Origin: Clostridia bacterium
GTDB taxonomy: Bacteria; Bacillota; Clostridia; Christensenellales; CAG-1252
Direction: 5' to 3'
NCBI GenBank assembly: GCA_017615515.1
Contig: JAFZZX010000162.1
Location: 1 to 6,405 of the forward strand
DNA length: 6,405 nt
The notes beneath the pieces were generated by a model that did no database searches, had not been told where the DNA came from, and was given only the letters and a program-made list of their open reading frames with translations. Position 1 is the first letter of the stretch, and every line of letters begins with the position of its first letter. Shown one piece after another: positions 5,477 to 6,405 of the stretch. A program made the position numbers and the translations under genes.

Positions 5477-6405
5477 CATTCCTCCGTGCGGATCGACACG
5501 TCGCCCGTCAAGAGGGACTTGTCGACCTCGATATATTGCATTTCACCCGGCGCCATCACGAGGGTCTTCTTGCGTTTCACTTCCCTGCCGCCCGCCGTGA
5601 CGACCACCGTCCTGCCGCGATAGACCTTGTCCACGCGGAAATAGAGCCTGACTTTGCCTTCTCCCGTATGCACCCGCTGCGGCAAGGCGTAACGCACGCC
5701 ATTCGAGGGGGTCACGGTAAGGGTCGGAGCCGTCGGGAGCGCGCCCGCCGCATAGTCCGCCGCCGCTGAGCCCGCGATCGAAGCCTCTTCGCTGACGTTA
5801 TCCACGAGATCATGGACGTGCAGGACGTTGCCCGCCGAGAAGATCCCGGGGACGGACGTCTGTCTGTATTCGTCCACGACCGCGCCCGAAGTCACGCGGC
5901 TCATCTCGACGCTGCTCCCCGTAAGTAGGTCGTTTTCGGGGATCAACCCGACGGATAGGAGCAGCGTATCGCACGGGATATATTCCTCGCGCGAAAGGTC
6001 CGGCTGCATCTTGTTACCCACCGGCGCGACGTACACGCCCGTCAAGCGCTCTTTGCCCGTCACGCGCGTGACGGTCGTAGAATAGCGGAGCGGAATGTCG
6101 TAGTCGTTCAAACATTGAACGATATTCCTCTTTAAGCCGCTTGAGAAAGGCATGATCTCGGCGACCAATTTGACCTTCGCGCCCTCGCTGGTCATGCGGC
6201 GCGCCATAATGAGGCCGATGTCGCCGCTGCCGAGGATCACGACCTCTTTGCCGACTAGGTAGCCTTCCACGTTGCACAGGCGCTGCGCCATACCCGCCGT
6301 ATAGATGCCCGCGGGACGAGTACCCGCGAGCGCGATCGCGCCCGCGCTGCGCTCACGACACCCCATTGCGAGGACGACCGCCCCCGCCCGGATCTCGACG
6401 AGACC
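5476..6405 (-). CDS. NAD(P)/FAD-dependent oxidoreductase, 5' part outside window
   Basis: The frame is open to the window edge, so the start and N-terminal FAD domain are missing; about 309 residues are visible. The first visible residues, GLVEIRAGAVVLAMGCRER, continue through the internal Met at 6366, which is therefore not the start. A second Rossmann dinucleotide-binding site, VVILGSGDIGLIMARR (GxGxxG at visible residues 59-64), binds NAD(P)H. The motif VPGIFSAGNVLHVHDLVD (visible about 185-202) closes the flavin site, as in pyridine nucleotide-disulfide-type oxidoreductases. The last 75 residues or so form a beta-rich extra domain. With the coupled DUF1667 gene it matches the flavoprotein of anaerobic glycerol-3-phosphate dehydrogenase-like clusters; a GlpA-like gene would be expected just upstream. 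It likely passes electrons between NAD(P)H and the Fe-S partner; the exact substrate is unproven. Confidence 0.9.
   Translation of the reverse strand, partial: GLVEIRAGAVVLAMGCRERSAGAIALAGTRPAGIYTAGMAQRLCNVEGYLVGKEVVILGSGDIGLIMARRMTSEGAKVKLVAEIMPFSSGLKRNIVQCLNDYDIPLRYSTTVTRVTGKERLTGVYVAPVGNKMQPDLSREEYIPCDTLLLSVGLIPENDLLTGSSVEMSRVTSGAVVDEYRQTSVPGIFSAGNVLHVHDLVDNVSEEASIAGSAAADYAAGALPTAPTLTVTPSNGVRYALPQRVHTGEGKVRLYFRVDKVYRGRTVVVTAGGREVKRKKTLVMAPGEMQYIEVDKSLLTGDVSIRTEE

Noticed and set aside
5476..6366. ATG at 6366 as the start of the oxidoreductase
   Set aside because: The frame stays open to the window edge with the conserved sequence AGAVVLAMGCRER running through this Met, so it is internal and the gene is truncated by the window.

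Overview
The window is a gene-dense bacterial segment in which every convincing gene lies on the minus strand, so transcription runs from position 6405 towards 1. Base composition is moderately GC-rich (by eye, a little over half G+C). Strong GGAGG-type ribosome binding sites, 1- or 4-base gene overlaps, a CdaA-type diadenylate cyclase, a Bacillota-style HolA and an FAD oxidoreductase/DUF1667 pair all point to Bacillota, most likely an anaerobic member of Clostridia. The species cannot be named from this window.

Upper transcription unit (6405 to about 2399). It starts with the 3' part of an NAD(P)/FAD-dependent oxidoreductase that runs off the window edge. Next comes a small four-cysteine DUF1667 protein, which in Clostridia and Thermotogae accompanies such flavoproteins in anaerobic glycerol-3-phosphate dehydrogenase-type clusters. 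Then come holA (DNA polymerase III delta subunit), an unrecognised multi-pass membrane protein of 184 residues, and a secreted, membrane-anchored protein with an M28 aminopeptidase-like fold whose catalytic and metal-binding residues are partly lost. Every junction is an overlap (TGATG or ATGA, TAATG, ATGA, ATGA), so these five genes probably form one translationally coupled message. A U-rich hairpin just after the last stop codon may end it.

Lower transcription unit (about 2370 to 228). A candidate promoter around 2341-2370 leads into a CdaA-type diadenylate cyclase with an N-terminal membrane region. This gene overlaps by one base (TAATG) with a DUF1015 protein. The cyclase is not followed by cdaR and glmM, its usual partners.

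The 3' end (1-227) has no convincing gene. It holds two copies of a 55-base repeat (54 of 55 bases identical), the second forming a long near-perfect hairpin, plus a 12-base perfect inverted repeat whose one arm contains the DUF1015 stop codon. It looks like a dispersed palindromic repeat element.

I see no mobile-element genes, CRISPR array, tRNA or rRNA, and no clearly new multi-gene system. The best leads are the degenerate M28-like ectoprotein with its coupled membrane partner, the atypical cdaA-DUF1015 pairing, and the hairpin repeat family.
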